From assembly GCA_016840965.1 (NCBI GenBank), contig JAEORI010000287.1, positions 1 to 16,268 of the forward strand: 16,268 nucleotides of DNA, written 5' to 3'. The position numbers were made by a program, and so were the translations under genes. This document shows positions 5,877 through 13,517 of the stretch, piece after piece. This DNA comes from Candidatus Thorarchaeota archaeon. Lineage in GTDB: Archaea > Asgardarchaeota > Thorarchaeia > Thorarchaeales > Thorarchaeaceae. Numbering within the stretch: position 1 is the stretch's first letter; each line of letters begins with the position of its first letter. The notes below the pieces were generated by a model. The model worked only from the letters and a program-made list of their open reading frames with translations, was not told the origin of the DNA and did no database searches.

Positions 5877-7841
5877 TCAATTGTCCCATGGATCAGTGAA
5901 CCTATTTTCCTTGAATATTCTCTGGAACGCAGTCATCTTGTATGTCTTGTAAGATCTCAACCTTGCTGTAAATGATTGAGTAGTAATCCGATTTTTCCTA
6001 TTGCCTCCAGAGAGTTTCTCTCTTATCACTCCTCCAACAATGTCTGTCTTATAGGGAGGCAATCGCAGATATGCAACCATGTCTACTGATCTATCAGTGA
6101 AAGCATGGACATAGGGAATCTGAGAGATCATCCAATCAATGAACGATTCCCTTAAACTATGCTCCTTGAATCTGCCTACTACAAGCATTCCTTCAGGCAA
6201 TCCACAGTACTCAAGTGCAGGCGTATAGAGCAATCGTAAGACCTTTTCTTCAAGTAAATTTCGAAGATAACGTCTTGCAGTTCTTGGGACAAATCCAAGT
6301 TGCTCCAACATCCACATTCGAGTTTCACGCAATCCTCTGAACACCCACATCGGACCAAGAAGGTCAATTTGCCTGCCCGTTGGTGTCAGAGGGGGGGTTT
6401 TGCCATACTTCGTTTCTCTGAATAACCAAGAAGAAGGTTTCTTGCCGCTTTTTATAGCGGGCTTCCATGGTTGAAGAATCCAAGCACCATTCTTCTTGTC
6501 ATAGAGATCCAGGCTCATTGAAATTAACTCAGAATCAGCAATCATCTGTATTGTGTTGGGAGCTAAGGCGATGGAAGGTCCTTTACTTTTTGATGGTTCA
6601 AGATGAACAGTGCAAGCTTTTTGACTTGATTCACTCAAGATCATCCTTTCAAAAAGTCCATCACTTACTAAACTCGACTTCTTTGTTGCAGTAAAAACAA
6701 ATCGATATTTGAGACCAAGTTTTGCGAGTGTAGGGAGATAAGTTTCAGTAAGAATCAATCCCAACCGACGTAGTGTGTAATGAGCCATTCTTCTTTTGGT
6801 TCCGGTCAAGGTGTCAACTTCTGACGCAACAGGTCTGCCAGCTCTTTCACTAGAAGACAGGTATTTGCAAATTTGGCTAAGTGGCTCATAATCAAGTATG
6901 TTTATGTTGCCCCTAAACATCTTCAACATTGCTTCATGTTCTGAAGCTGCTGGTCCATCTGGACGTAGGGCATGAATGTTCCATTGCGTTAAGGTCATAC
7001 GCTGCAAATCGATTTCATCGAAAGATGTATTCCTTGCCCCTTTTCTAGCATTTATTTCAAGAAGAACTTCTGAGGCAATCTTTCGTCGAGATTCATCAAC
7101 AGCTTTTTTTGATAACGCTCTACTCATGCTGAGAGACCTTAGCCATTTATCGATGATGTCAGATAGTGGATCTTGAGGAGCAAGAGCTCTATCTGTTAAT
7201 GGATTCTGAATAAGGACTTCTTTAATGGTTTTTTTTATACTAAACGTATCCTCAAGGACATCATCAACCGATTTATCTGACAATAAAGAGTTGTAGATAT
7301 CTTGAAGACCATCCAACCGTAACTCTTCCACCTTTATTGACCAGAGAGGTAATAACCATGGATTGGATTTGCCAATGAAATCCGATACAATGTGAATCGT
7401 GAATAAAGCCGCAGACAGAGAATCAAGACCTTCAGGAACGAGCGGCCAGTCATAATCCTTTGGAGCATCTTCTAGCACAAACCTGGAGAAAACATAGGAC
7501 AGGGTATCAGTTTCCCGAGGACTTAGATTTGCAGGAAAAAGTGATTTGACCTGTTCTTTAACAGTTGAACCAGATGGCTTTAACGGCCTCATTTTTGTAG
7601 TAACTTTCTCAGTGACCTCTTCATAGCCAAGTGCCTTATTGAGGGCTGCTTCCGTACTCGCCTTTTCAGGTATAGGTTTTAGATGGAAAGACTTCTCAAA
7701 GAGATTCTTGTCTAATTTGGTAGTTAAACCACCCCATTTCGAGTAGTCTATGAGGAGGTTTCGAAGGATGGTGAGATCTTCAACCTTACGTCCTTTTCTT
7801 AACCAGTCAATTGTAACAGTCGCTCTTTTGCCCATTTTCAT
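5877..7841 (-). CDS. Large putative regulator with winged-helix and ligand-domain-like modules (paralogue A)
   Basis: A long basic protein, 654 residues from the ATG at 7841 (677 if translation begins at the TTG at 7910). The ATG is preferred because the TTG has no ribosome site and a TATA-like CTATAATG lies between them. Numbering from the TTG, residues 508-560 (LTPTGRQIDLL then LGFVPRTARRYLRNLLEEKVL) look like a winged helix-turn-helix. About 120 residues with the strand/helix pattern of an Lrp/AsnC-type or ACT-like ligand domain follow. A similar HTH-plus-strands unit may occur at about 340-480. The N-terminal ~300 residues are unrecognised. Short blocks match the 8547-10508 protein in the same order, for example SLDLYDKKNGAW against NLELYSSQKRKW. 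I infer a transcriptional regulator; no domain is certain. Confidence 0.75.
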   Translation of the reverse strand: MKMGKRATVTIDWLRKGRKVEDLTILRNLLIDYSKWGGLTTKLDKNLFEKSFHLKPIPEKASTEAALNKALGYEEVTEKVTTKMRPLKPSGSTVKEQVKSLFPANLSPRETDTLSYVFSRFVLEDAPKDYDWPLVPEGLDSLSAALFTIHIVSDFIGKSNPWLLPLWSIKVEELRLDGLQDIYNSLLSDKSVDDVLEDTFSIKKTIKEVLIQNPLTDRALAPQDPLSDIIDKWLRSLSMSRALSKKAVDESRRKIASEVLLEINARKGARNTSFDEIDLQRMTLTQWNIHALRPDGPAASEHEAMLKMFRGNINILDYEPLSQICKYLSSSERAGRPVASEVDTLTGTKRRMAHYTLRRLGLILTETYLPTLAKLGLKYRFVFTATKKSSLVSDGLFERMILSESSQKACTVHLEPSKSKGPSIALAPNTIQMIADSELISMSLDLYDKKNGAWILQPWKPAIKSGKKPSSWLFRETKYGKTPPLTPTGRQIDLLGPMWVFRGLRETRMWMLEQLGFVPRTARRYLRNLLEEKVLRLLYTPALEYCGLPEGMLVVGRFKEHSLRESFIDWMISQIPYVHAFTDRSVDMVAYLRLPPYKTDIVGGVIREKLSGGNRKNRITTQSFTARLRSYKTYKMTAFQRIFKENRFTDPWDN

Positions 7842-7892
7842 CACATAGTAGCGAAAGCTCCACTTATCATTATAGGATACATACCTTAGGAG

Positions 7893-7900
7893 CTTATTAG
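7893..7900 (+). promoter_or_regulatory. TATA-like box for the helical-repeat gene
   Basis: CTTATTAG lies 22-29 nt upstream of the ATG at 7922, which fits a leaderless transcript. On the other strand CTATAATG (about 7870-7877) would serve the divergent gene if that starts at 7841. Both are weak matches. Confidence 0.3.
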
Positions 7901-7921
7901 TACCAATCAAGACTATGTTTC

Positions 7922-8512
7922 ATGAGGCAAAATCAGTTAATCTTGGAGTTCTTGTCTTCTGTTCCCGATTATATTGTTCCAGCGCTTCAAGACACCCTAT
8001 CAGAGAGTCTATGGGACACAACAAAGGATGAATCACTTCACATCATTCTGCGAGAACCGTCTCTTTTAGAGCTTGCAAGACGAAAAGAACCAGGAGTCCT
8101 TTCATATTGTGACAAGCTCCTTCTGTCTGATGATAAGGAATGTTGGTTCACTGCTTTGAAAGTGTTGGAGATTTTAAACACTTATGATGCAGTGCAAAAG
8201 TTACTTGTTTTGTGTGGATATTCTGGGACTGAAGATAGGAGAGTGGTCATGCATATATTAGCACGGGTGTTGACCCCAGCTCATCAAGAGGGATTCAGAC
8301 GGATTCTTAGATCGATGATTGCACCCGGCATACTAGATGTAACAGGTTGGTCAAACACTGCACTGAGTGTACTAAAAGCGGTATGTGATGAACAGAAAAT
8401 CGAAGTCGAAACATCTCTTCACTCTTTAGCGCGATTATTTAGGAATGAAGAAACTGACAAGTTTGAAACAGTGTCACTACAAATACAAACCACAGAAAGG
8501 AATAATGTATAG
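7922..8512 (+). CDS. Alpha-helical repeat (HEAT-like) protein, unknown function
   Basis: A 196-residue soluble protein that reads as successive amphipathic helix pairs. Examples are CWFTALKVLEILNTYDAVQKLLVL (read in two halves), RRVVMHILARVL, FRRILRSMI and NTALSVLKAVCDEQ, a pattern like HEAT or related alpha-solenoid repeats. Such proteins act as binding scaffolds; no catalytic motif is seen. The ATG has no ribosome site upstream, consistent with a leaderless mRNA. It lies between, and opposite in strand to, the two large paralogues. Its start faces that of paralogue A, and its stop is 34 nt from the stop of paralogue B with a small hairpin between. A role as an accessory or binding partner of those proteins is possible but rests only on position. 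Confidence 0.7.
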   Translation: MRQNQLILEFLSSVPDYIVPALQDTLSESLWDTTKDESLHIILREPSLLELARRKEPGVLSYCDKLLLSDDKECWFTALKVLEILNTYDAVQKLLVLCGYSGTEDRRVVMHILARVLTPAHQEGFRRILRSMIAPGILDVTGWSNTALSVLKAVCDEQKIEVETSLHSLARLFRNEETDKFETVSLQIQTTERNNV

Positions 8513-8514
8513 TG

Positions 8515-8532
8515 TGTCATGAGGAAATGACA
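8515..8532. terminator. Small hairpin between convergent genes
   Basis: TGTCAT (8515-8520) and ATGACA (8527-8532) form a 6-bp perfect stem with a GAGGAA loop in the 34-nt gap between two convergent stops. T-rich DNA lies a little further on the plus strand (CACTCATTTTCTTTT). A weak shared-terminator candidate. Confidence 0.3.
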
Positions 8533-8546
8533 AGCAATCACACGTT

Positions 8547-10508
8547 TCACTCATTTTCTTTTGGACGAAGACGGATTTGACTTATCAGCCCAGTTACATC
8601 GTCATCCCAAACACCATCACGCAACCAGAGTCTCTGATATAGATCATTCACATATCCAGCATATGCAGAGATAGGCAAAGCTCTAAGAGTTATTTCATTC
8701 TCAGAAGCGATTTTCGGCAGATCAGTGATAAAATTGAAAGCGATATCCTCAGGGATTCGTGCAACAATATGGCATGACTCACCCCCATTTGATATCATAA
8801 CGTTTGAACTTGGAGCATTTTTTAGAAACGATCTAGCTAGAGAACAGATTCGACTAGGTTCTCCATTTGCTACCAAACATATTGAGCGAAGTTTCTCCAT
8901 CGAGAAGAAATATTGCGGCAGAATCACTTTTTGCTCTATTAGTTTATTTAATGATGAATTAAAACTTGGTTTACTTACTCCATAATATTTCAGGACCATA
9001 TTATAATTAGCAGACCCAAGGTAGACGCCCCATGATATTATATCTAATATTACTGAGTCCTTCCTTGTAAGCGAAACTGGAATATTTCCTGGCCACTTTC
9101 CAAATTCATTTATCAGTTGAGCAAAACTACGACTTCTTTCCAATGATTTTCCAAGAACTGACACGTTCATAGACCATTTTCTTTTTTGCGAGCTGTATAA
9201 TTCTAAATTGAACTTGCTCATCTCCCAATCAATAAGATGAATACTTGGAACTAACCTAATTACTTGTTCAGTTGCTGTGACTGGTACGGTCAGCACCTGA
9301 AGATAGGGTTGTTTTTCGCTCTCATAGCTGAGTCGAGCAGAATACTGAAGATGTTTGTGTGGCCATTTATGAGCTCCACCGATGTATACCATTGTCTTCA
9401 GACCAAGAGAGTCCTTTTGAACGTGGCCTCTTGCAATTAGTCCTTGTGTAACCATTGCAAAACGATCTTTCCAAGCATGTTTTGATTTTTTAGCTTCAAT
9501 CTTTGAAATTGGCAGTTCAATAGTAATTCCTACCTTTTCATTCAACGATTTTGCATAATCAACAACAGAACCAGTCCAATCAGGATAGAGCTCATAGAGT
9601 TTAAGCCTAATTGCATTCAATGGATTCTGCTCTACAACTTCTGATTGCGGGCGATGTGTCATTTTTGACAAACCTTTGTCTGCCTGCATCATTAATCTGA
9701 CATAGGGAGGTGGTTTCACTTCATCGATTAGACATCTTATATGACCCGCAGCGAGTTGTCTGAAAATGCTCACAGAACGGTATTTTTGGTTGAATTCTAA
9801 CGGATCAATTTTGGGGATGTCTTCGATTTGTGTCCAAGCAAGGAACGCCATGATTTGTCTTCGTGCATTCTCTGGAAATGATTGGGGAACAAGTTGGTCT
9901 AAGGTTTCACCCATCGTCTTTCTAATTGATAAGTTTGAAATGCTAACGTCTTGTAAAAGTCTAGACAGTAATTCCCATGTTGGAGGTTCTGAATTCAAAA
10001 TATCAAGTACGTGTGGTTTAGTTTGCTCCATGAATATTTCATCATGAACTATCCAATCCTGCTTCATCTTTAGGATTGATATTTCAAAAGGCTGAACTAA
10101 ATGTGAGTTGAGGATTTCCTTTGAAACAGTGTCTATTATAATTATTAATTTCTTATCGCTATCCCTAATTTCATGAACTGTAAACATAGCTTCGGGATGA
10201 TCTAAAACAACATGTGAAAGCCACCCATCAGTGCTTGGAGGGTACATTATCTCTGACCGATTGTTTTCAGGCGTATATCCAAATCTTGCTATTATTAGTG
10301 GTCGAAAAAATATCTCTAATTTAGATAAGAGATCATTTGCGTCCATGGATTCCACGATTCTAAATCTAAGATCTTTAGTATTTTCAAGAATAGTACCATC
10401 ATTAAGGGAAATAGCTGGACCTGTTTCTGTATAATATAATGTGCCAAACTCGTGTTCATTTTCCTTTCTGAATATTTGCACAGGGAATCCGGTTTTGTTT
10501 TTTGGCAT
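8547..10508 (-). CDS. Large putative regulator with winged-helix and ligand-domain-like modules (paralogue B)
   Basis: A 653-residue protein from the ATG at 10508; an upstream in-frame TTG at 10520 would add four residues and is less likely. Numbering from the TTG, residues 484-535 (LTRKDSVILDII, then KYYGVSKPSFNSSLNKLIEQ) look like a winged helix-turn-helix. A strand/helix region follows that could be a ligand domain of Lrp/AsnC or ACT type, ending in LYQRLWLRDGVWDDD. Several short blocks match paralogue A in the same order, including NLELYSSQKRKW near 438-449, the LT...ILDII block, the recognition-helix region and the final YQRLW...WDD. The N-terminal ~170 residues (strand-rich) have no counterpart in A that I can see. 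A transcriptional regulator is the best guess; target and ligand are unknown. Confidence 0.75.
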   Translation of the reverse strand: MPKNKTGFPVQIFRKENEHEFGTLYYTETGPAISLNDGTILENTKDLRFRIVESMDANDLLSKLEIFFRPLIIARFGYTPENNRSEIMYPPSTDGWLSHVVLDHPEAMFTVHEIRDSDKKLIIIIDTVSKEILNSHLVQPFEISILKMKQDWIVHDEIFMEQTKPHVLDILNSEPPTWELLSRLLQDVSISNLSIRKTMGETLDQLVPQSFPENARRQIMAFLAWTQIEDIPKIDPLEFNQKYRSVSIFRQLAAGHIRCLIDEVKPPPYVRLMMQADKGLSKMTHRPQSEVVEQNPLNAIRLKLYELYPDWTGSVVDYAKSLNEKVGITIELPISKIEAKKSKHAWKDRFAMVTQGLIARGHVQKDSLGLKTMVYIGGAHKWPHKHLQYSARLSYESEKQPYLQVLTVPVTATEQVIRLVPSIHLIDWEMSKFNLELYSSQKRKWSMNVSVLGKSLERSRSFAQLINEFGKWPGNIPVSLTRKDSVILDIISWGVYLGSANYNMVLKYYGVSKPSFNSSLNKLIEQKVILPQYFFSMEKLRSICLVANGEPSRICSLARSFLKNAPSSNVMISNGGESCHIVARIPEDIAFNFITDLPKIASENEITLRALPISAYAGYVNDLYQRLWLRDGVWDDDVTGLISQIRLRPKENE

Positions 10509-10551
10509 GACCAACAGCAATAGATGATGTGCTTGAAGTATATATCAACTA

Positions 10552-10557
10552 CTATAA
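10552..10557 (-). promoter_or_regulatory. TATA-like box for paralogue B
   Basis: On the minus strand this reads TTTATA within AGTTTATAGTAG, about 45 nt before the ATG at 10508, which would give a leader of about 20 nt. A second A/T run, GATATATAC, lies nearer the gene. It sits just downstream, in transcription direction, of the terminator hairpin of the 37-aa ORF, so B probably has its own promoter. Confidence 0.4.
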
Positions 10558-10592
10558 ACTTGGACACGAAAAAAGTGAGTAAATAAAATGGA

Positions 10593-10624
10593 ATATCGGA
10601 GCACGAAATAAAAAGCTCCGATAT
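10593..10624 (-). terminator. 10-bp-stem hairpin with T-rich flank, terminator of the 37-aa ORF
   Basis: ATATCGGAGC (10593-10602) and GCTCCGATAT (10615-10624) form a perfect 10-bp stem with a 12-nt loop. On the minus strand it begins 16 nt after the TAA of the 37-codon ORF. It is followed by TCCATTTTATTTACTC and a T run (CACTTTTTTC), so it suits termination of minus-strand transcription before paralogue B. Confidence 0.6.
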
Positions 10625-10640
10625 ACGAATTAACTATAGT

Positions 10641-10754
10641 TTACCAAGGTTCTGGAGGAGCGTGATCTGGATCACACTTTAGTGTGAAGTAATCAAAGGG
10701 AGACTCTGTAACCTTGTTTGCGTTGCTATATTGGGTATTGCTGTATTTGTACAT
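10641..10754 (-). CDS. Possible small protein of 37 residues
   Basis: On the minus strand an ATG, placed two codons after an in-frame stop, opens 37 codons ending in TAA. The peptide has a Tyr/Asn/Ser-rich N-terminus (MYKYSNTQYSNANK), a middle with FDYFTLK, and a distinctive end, CDPDHAPPEPW, with a single Cys. It has no membrane segment. Two facts argue for a real gene: the composition does not look like translated AT-rich noise, and a 10-bp hairpin with a T-rich tail lies just after the stop. Against it, no clear ribosome site is visible (only TTGGGA 9 nt upstream of the ATG) and ORFs of this size arise by chance. No family is recognised; a small regulatory or binding protein, or a peptide that is processed, are possibilities. 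Confidence 0.45.
   Translation of the reverse strand: MYKYSNTQYSNANKVTESPFDYFTLKCDPDHAPPEPW
10662..10687. repeat. Two overlapping inverted repeats
   Basis: GTGATC-TG-GATCAC (10662-10675) overlaps TCACACT-TT-AGTGTGA (10672-10687); they share TCAC. Both are perfect over their arms. They lie inside the 37-codon ORF, so they may be protein-binding sites or folding elements of its mRNA, or arise from codon choice. Confidence 0.5.
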
Positions 10755-10826
10755 ATTTTATTCCCAAATACTAACACAGTGACAATGCGTTAGTGAAGCA
10801 CAGCTTTTTCCTTGCTGATTCTACCA

Positions 10827-10849
10827 GAGATATCGGTGCCCAATATCTC
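10827..10849. repeat. Inverted repeat in the intergenic region
   Basis: GAGATAT (10827-10833) and ATATCTC (10843-10849) are exact inverted copies 9 nt apart, followed on the plus strand by a run of A. It lies upstream of the 37-codon ORF, on the side where its promoter should be. It may be an operator; the evidence is only the repeat itself. Confidence 0.35.
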
Positions 10850-11160
10850 AAAAAATCAATATTCAAGGAAGAATTGTTGACATGCTTAAAAGGAAAGAGA
10901 GAGTACAGAATAAGCTATATTGATTAGGAAATATGTAAATATATTTGAATGCGGTTATTAGAATCGGTGGAAACTGCTTTAGAATCAATTAGAAATTTCG
11001 CAATGAATATGAAAATTACACATCCAACCGAACCAGGGTAAGCAATTAGAACAAGTTGGCTTCAATGAATATCCCTCAAGCAGATTCAAAATGGGAATGT
11101 TAAGAGATAATTCAAATACCGCTTTTTGTATTATGTTCCCGACAGGGTGGTGAGAAGTGC

Positions 11161-12240
11161 ATGGTCCGGATTGCTCATATCTCTGATTCCCATCTGGGAA
11201 GCTCACTTTTCCAGTTAACAGAGAGACGAGAAGATGCTCGAGAATGTTTCAAGAAAGCTATAGAGATGGCTATGAAGCACTCACCCGATCTACTTGTTCA
11301 CACGGGAGACCTCTTTCATTCGCACATGCCAGAGAATGATGACATCAACTTCGTAATTGACCTGTTTAAAGGACTTAAGGATAAAGTCCACTTACTTGTA
11401 CTCCAAGGAAACCACGACCAACCTTATGGATATAGGTACAGCCTTAGCCCTCTACGAGGTCTCGAAACTATGGACCTCATTATAAGTACTGGAGATAACC
11501 CTTATAGAAAATTTACAGAAGTCTATGATGGAAAAACTGTAGAGATACATCTACTATCATGGATGCCAAGTCCTCAGGTCGATCATTATTTGAACTCAAT
11601 AGAACCGAAGGAGAAACTTGCCCTTTTCTTTGCGCATCACATTCAATCTCCAACTGAAAACTTGCCAGTACATTTCAACTACTACGGTTGTGGACACAAG
11701 CACAACCATTGGCTAGATGAGGAGTACGATATTGGGAGACCTGGATCAACCTGCTTTGTAGATTGGAACAGAGAGATGCGAGGACGTAAAAAGCTGATTA
11801 TCATTGATGTCGATAATACGGGGAATGAATACACTGTGCAGCAACTCAACGATGTCCGAGAATTCAAGTTTCTCACCGGAGTTGATATTACAGGGATGAA
11901 ACCAGAAGAGGTGAATGATTCCCTGAAACACAGTCTCGATGGCCTCTCACCAAGAAAGACGAAACCGATAATCATCATGCAGGTGAATGGGTTAATTGAT
12001 CCTGAAACTGAAAGGAGCATCAAACGCTCTGAGATTCTCAAATACGGAGAGAAAAAACACGACCCCCTTTTCCTTCATATTGAGCCTAACTGGTCGTCCG
12101 TTGCTGCAAGATCCGTAAGTCTCTCGGAGCCATTAGACATAGAAGCTTCAATTATGGAGTATCTGCATCAGACTAAAGATAGACAGGCAACAAAGATTCA
12201 GAAAATCTTACCCAAGTATTTTGGAGGTGAGAGTAAATGA
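11161..12240 (+). CDS. mre11: Mre11-type DNA double-strand-break repair nuclease
   Basis: A 359-residue calcineurin-like phosphoesterase of the Mre11/SbcD family. The two-metal active site is complete: D9 and H11 (SDSHLG), D50 and H53 (GDLFH), N84 and H85 (GNHD), the AHH pair at H159/H160, and H179 and H181 (GCGHKHNH). With Rad50 it forms the complex that trims DNA ends and starts recombinational repair. The catalytic domain fills about 1-215, with a capping domain to about 320. The C-terminal part that normally holds the Rad50-binding helices is short, since well-studied archaeal Mre11 is about 425 residues. The start is supported by GGTGAG 6 nt before the ATG. Its last codon and stop overlap the rad50 start (ATGA), so the two are translationally coupled. 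Confidence 0.95.
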   Translation: MVRIAHISDSHLGSSLFQLTERREDARECFKKAIEMAMKHSPDLLVHTGDLFHSHMPENDDINFVIDLFKGLKDKVHLLVLQGNHDQPYGYRYSLSPLRGLETMDLIISTGDNPYRKFTEVYDGKTVEIHLLSWMPSPQVDHYLNSIEPKEKLALFFAHHIQSPTENLPVHFNYYGCGHKHNHWLDEEYDIGRPGSTCFVDWNREMRGRKKLIIIDVDNTGNEYTVQQLNDVREFKFLTGVDITGMKPEEVNDSLKHSLDGLSPRKTKPIIIMQVNGLIDPETERSIKRSEILKYGEKKHDPLFLHIEPNWSSVAARSVSLSEPLDIEASIMEYLHQTKDRQATKIQKILPKYFGGESK

Positions 12241-13514
12241 TTCGTCGTCTCGTTCTACAGAACTTCAAAGTATACAAAGACCAGGAGTTCATATTCGATA
12301 AAGGAACAACTGCGATAGTCGGACCAAATGGATCTGGAAAGACGTCAATATTAGAGGCAATAGAATTTGCTCTATTTCGCGTGGTTACACGCAAAGAAAA
12401 GAAGGTACCAAAGCTTGAGGAGCTAATAAATCACCAGAGCAAAAGAGCGAAGGTCGAGTTGGAATTTGTCGCGCCGATTAATAGGAGAACCTACAAAGTC
12501 GTTCGCACAATTCATCCAGGTGAAACAACAGCGGAGCTGTTTCTCGCTGGAACAAGGAATCCAGAAACTAGTGGAGCCACACGTGTTGATGAGCAGATTG
12601 AGGAGCTTATTGGAATGGACCGTCACGCGTTCTCAACCCTCACTTATGTTCGTCAAGGAGAGATAGATAGACTGTCCAGAATGACTCCAAAGGGACGCCG
12701 GATGGATCTTTATAGTATGATGGGACTCTCAGTCTATGATAAGGAGAGTTCCAACATTCAGAAAGAGATCAAGAAGATAGATGGGGAAATCAAGAAAATC
12801 GAAGATGCGAAAGAGCGACTTCAGGTGGTGAAGCAATACCTTCCCGATACAAAAGAAGTGGAAACTGCTCTACTGGCTCTTGATAAGCTGGAGCAGAGCG
12901 GAGAAGAACTAAAGAGTGTTAGAGAGGTGATTCAGAAAATCAACAAGACTCTCTTAGCCATCAAATCCCAGCTTGAATCCCCAGAGCTATCACTGAAGCA
13001 TGGAGAACTGATGGAAGAATCGGAAATCACAAAATATCTCAAATCACTACTAGAAACAATTCCAGATGTTGCTGAAAATCAGTTACGGCCGCATATAAGG
13101 AGTGAAGCAAGGAGTCTGTTCCGTGAAATCTTTGGAGACCGATATTCTGACTTGATCATTGATGACGATTATGAGATTGCATTATATGATTTACACGGGA
13201 ACAGGGTTTCTTTAATGGCTGCCTCAGGGGGAGAGGATGTCTGTGTTAATTTTGCATTGCGAGTCGCTGTCAATACAGCTTTACAAAAACATTCAATCAC
13301 AAGTCCTCCACCAGGTCTCATAGTCCTTGATGAACCAGGCGCAGGTTTGGATGCTCAAAGAAGGCGTTGGTTGCCAGAAGCTATATCCCGGCTTGATGTT
13401 GTAGACCAAGTGATAGTTGTCACGCATATGGAAGAAATGAGAGGTGCAACAGACCACGTCATCTCACTAACACCACAAGGAAAAGGAAGACAGCCACTGG
13501 TTGAGGTAGAGTAG
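12237..13514 (+). CDS. rad50: Short Rad50-like ATPase lacking the zinc hook
   Basis: A 425-residue ABC-type ATPase paired with Mre11. The head is complete: Walker A GPNGSGKTS (29-37), Q-loop at Q140 (VRQGEID), signature SGGE (330-333), Walker B LIVLDEP (361-367, D365/E366), D-loop (GAGLDAQ) and H397 (VTHMEE). What is missing is most of the coiled coil. Archaeal Rad50 is usually about 850-900 residues with a long coiled coil and a CxxC zinc hook at its tip. Here only about 110 residues (roughly 165-275) separate the two half-ATPase lobes, and the only Cys (C336) is in the head. It cannot tether DNA ends through a hook in the usual way. The frame is continuous and both lobes intact, so it looks like a natural compact form rather than a broken gene. 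It overlaps mre11 by 4 nt. Confidence 0.93.
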   Translation: MIRRLVLQNFKVYKDQEFIFDKGTTAIVGPNGSGKTSILEAIEFALFRVVTRKEKKVPKLEELINHQSKRAKVELEFVAPINRRTYKVVRTIHPGETTAELFLAGTRNPETSGATRVDEQIEELIGMDRHAFSTLTYVRQGEIDRLSRMTPKGRRMDLYSMMGLSVYDKESSNIQKEIKKIDGEIKKIEDAKERLQVVKQYLPDTKEVETALLALDKLEQSGEELKSVREVIQKINKTLLAIKSQLESPELSLKHGELMEESEITKYLKSLLETIPDVAENQLRPHIRSEARSLFREIFGDRYSDLIIDDDYEIALYDLHGNRVSLMAASGGEDVCVNFALRVAVNTALQKHSITSPPPGLIVLDEPGAGLDAQRRRWLPEAISRLDVVDQVIVVTHMEEMRGATDHVISLTPQGKGRQPLVEVE

Positions 13515-13517
13515 CAA

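Larger units (their letters stand above)
10509..11160. other. Long intergenic region between paralogue B and mre11
   Basis: About 650 bases with no long gene. Going left to right it holds the promoter of paralogue B, a 10-bp-stem hairpin (10593-10624), a 37-codon minus-strand ORF (10641-10754), an inverted repeat GAGATAT/ATATCTC (10827-10849), an A/T-rich stretch near 10920-10950 that could hold the mre11 promoter (AAATATATTTG), and the mre11 ribosome site (GGTGAG, 11149-11154). The part from 10850 to 11140 shows nothing else convincing. Confidence 0.6.

Noticed and set aside
11013..11153. Plus-strand open frame ending in a TGA just before mre11, reading like a gene tail (LEQVGFNEYPSSRFKMG)
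   Set aside because: There is no usual start codon before an internal Met that would leave only 20 residues, and no family match. It may be a decayed gene remnant, but that cannot be supported from this sequence alone.
10985..11206. Minus-strand 73-codon ORF with several Cys (CSNC, CNFHIHC)
   Set aside because: It starts inside the mre11 coding region and covers its promoter and ribosome site. No start signal is seen, and the Cys pattern fits no known domain well.
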